Positions 13,404-14,471 of a DNA stretch of 14,471 bases are shown piece by piece. Below the pieces are notes generated by a model. That model searched no databases and was not told where the DNA came from. It saw nothing but the letters and a program-made list of their open reading frames with translations. The DNA comes from Candidatus Kapaibacterium sp. (GTDB lineage: Bacteria > Bacteroidota > Ignavibacteria > Kapaibacteriales > UBA961), in the NCBI GenBank assembly GCA_023259575.1, contig JALRHN010000038.1:1-14471 (forward strand). Direction: 5' to 3'. The translations under genes and the position numbers were made by a program. Position 1 is the first letter of the stretch; each line of letters begins with the position of its first letter.

Positions 13404-14471
13404 CTATTGTTCAAATGTAAACTGTAATTGTTTAATAATGTCAGCCGGTAAATCAGGTAATATTCTTCTTGATAATAGCATGCCCGATAATGAAGTAATA
13501 TCATTAAAAATTCTCTGTTTCATGGCAGTCATTGCTAGATAATGAGATCCACTTGATCCACCTGTTCCAATTCTTGAGCCAATCATTTTTGCAGTCATTA
13601 CCGAATGTCTATAACGCCATAAAGACATATTCTCATCAAATGCAGAAATCTCATGAATAAGTTCAAAAGGTTTTTGTAATAATGGGAAAGAACGATATAA
13701 GTTTATAAACAAGGCTGCCATAGTTGCTTTGTGCGAAAGGAAACGTTCACCTTTTTGAATTAACTCCTGATAGGATGAATTATCAAAAAGAGAATTAAAA
13801 CTAGATTCTGCTTGATAAATAGATTGAATTCTTTGGTCTTTTTCTTCTGCAGAGATAATATCATGGTTGAGAATATCTTGACGATCCTTCTCAAATGTTT
13901 GCATTACGGCAAGTTTATATTCATGCCAAAAAGTATATTTATCAGTTTCAATAAAAGGCGTATTCTCTAACCATTGCTGAAGAGAGTCAAACAAATTAGG
14001 TTTTTGTAAAGCTGAAATAACTTTCTGTTTATCTGATTCATTCAAAGCTGAAAGAAAATGTTTATTTAGACGCTTGGATTCAGGTAAACCTAAGCGTATT
14101 TCTAAAATCCTAAATTGTAATGATTGAAATCCGCTTGCAGGATGTAATAAATCCCTGAAATCCATAAAATCTAATGCAGTCATGGTTTCTAGTACTTCAA
14201 ATTGTGATGAAGTCATATGCAAAATCTGATTCATTCGATGAATCCTTTTTACACACATTGAAATCTCATGCTCTGCAATAGGTTTTTTTTGAAGCAAAGT
14301 TATAACAGAATCTAACTCGAACATTATTTGTTTAAACCATAATTCAAAAGCTTGATGTGTTATGATAAAAAGCATTTCATCATGAGCTTCTATACCTTTC
14401 TTAGAGCTTTCTGTTTGCTGCGCTTCTAGGATTTTATCTAATTGAAGATATGAACTATAGTATACTGATTG
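13404..14471 (-). CDS. kynA: Tryptophan 2,3-dioxygenase (5' end beyond the window)
   Basis: This haem enzyme opens the indole ring of L-tryptophan with O2 to give N-formylkynurenine, the first step of the kynurenine route (tryptophan breakdown, or NAD synthesis in some bacteria). 355 residues are visible. The frame is open to the right edge, where SSYLQLDKILEAQ and AHDEMLFIITHQAFELWFKQ match the family N-terminus, so the methionine at 14375 is internal. Counting from that methionine, His7 in THQAFELW is the substrate-pocket histidine, DFRDLLHPASGFQSLQFR (72-89) carries the carboxylate-binding arginine, His257 in WRYRHSVM is the expected haem ligand, and IGTGGSSGSHYL (269-280) is the tryptophan-contact loop. 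Its length suits the longer TDO type rather than the ~280-residue Xanthomonas form. It is first of the leftward row seen here; no other kynurenine gene is in view. Confidence 0.96.
   Translation of the reverse strand, partial: QSVYYSSYLQLDKILEAQQTESSKKGIEAHDEMLFIITHQAFELWFKQIMFELDSVITLLQKKPIAEHEISMCVKRIHRMNQILHMTSSQFEVLETMTALDFMDFRDLLHPASGFQSLQFRILEIRLGLPESKRLNKHFLSALNESDKQKVISALQKPNLFDSLQQWLENTPFIETDKYTFWHEYKLAVMQTFEKDRQDILNHDIISAEEKDQRIQSIYQAESSFNSLFDNSSYQELIQKGERFLSHKATMAALFINLYRSFPLLQKPFELIHEISAFDENMSLWRYRHSVMTAKMIGSRIGTGGSSGSHYLAMTAMKQRIFNDITSLSGMLLSRRILPDLPADIIKQLQFTFEQ

Noticed and set aside
14373..14375. ATG at 14375 as the start of tryptophan dioxygenase
   Set aside because: The frame stays open to the edge and the upstream residues (YLQLDKIL...HDE) match the conserved family N-terminus.
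1..14471. CRISPR array, insertion sequence, tRNA or phage genes
   Set aside because: No spaced direct repeats, transposase motifs, tRNA-like folds or phage proteins were found by reading both strands.

Overview
This window is AT-rich (roughly two thirds A+T by eye) and comes from a Gram-negative bacterium of the Bacteroidota/Chlorobiota (FCB) group. Two proteins carry C-terminal type IX secretion (T9SS) sorting domains, a system confined to that group. MurE has the DNPR motif of meso-diaminopimelate-adding enzymes. Two proteins have lipoboxes, and ribosome binding sites are weak and A-rich. The Ignavibacteria/Kapabacteria side of the group seems plausible, but the sequence alone does not fix the genus.

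Left part, + strand (1-4055). The window opens in the 3' end of a Wzz-type polysaccharide chain-length gene. An adenosylcobalamin-type riboswitch follows (427-541, with downstream hairpins to about 597). It sits in the leader of a secreted beta-propeller protein with a T9SS sorting domain, which resembles the BtuG class of surface corrinoid-binding proteins. Next are a CobC-like alpha-ribazole phosphatase and the cell-wall glycosyltransferase rodA. Riboswitch, surface propeller and CobC together form a small vitamin B12 capture and salvage locus, the most interesting part of the window.

Right part, - strand (4052-14471). Nine closely packed genes are read right to left: tryptophan 2,3-dioxygenase (runs off the right edge), comF-like phosphoribosyltransferase, a 507-residue lipoprotein of unknown function, tsaB, an ElaA-type acetyltransferase, murE, an RlpA-like lipoprotein, a T9SS-sorted M1 metallopeptidase and ptsI (PTS enzyme I). 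Gaps are -1 to 36 bases, so this is probably one long mixed-function operon whose promoter lies outside the window. It meets rodA tail to tail, and the two stop codons share four bases (4052-4055).

Three gene starts are placed downstream of the longest open frame: GTG at 724 for the propeller protein, ATG at 11099 for tsaB and ATG at 12624 for the lipoprotein. Both edge genes are partial. The only stretch over 300 bases without a gene is 389-723, which holds the riboswitch and its leader. No tRNA, rRNA, CRISPR array or insertion sequence was recognised.
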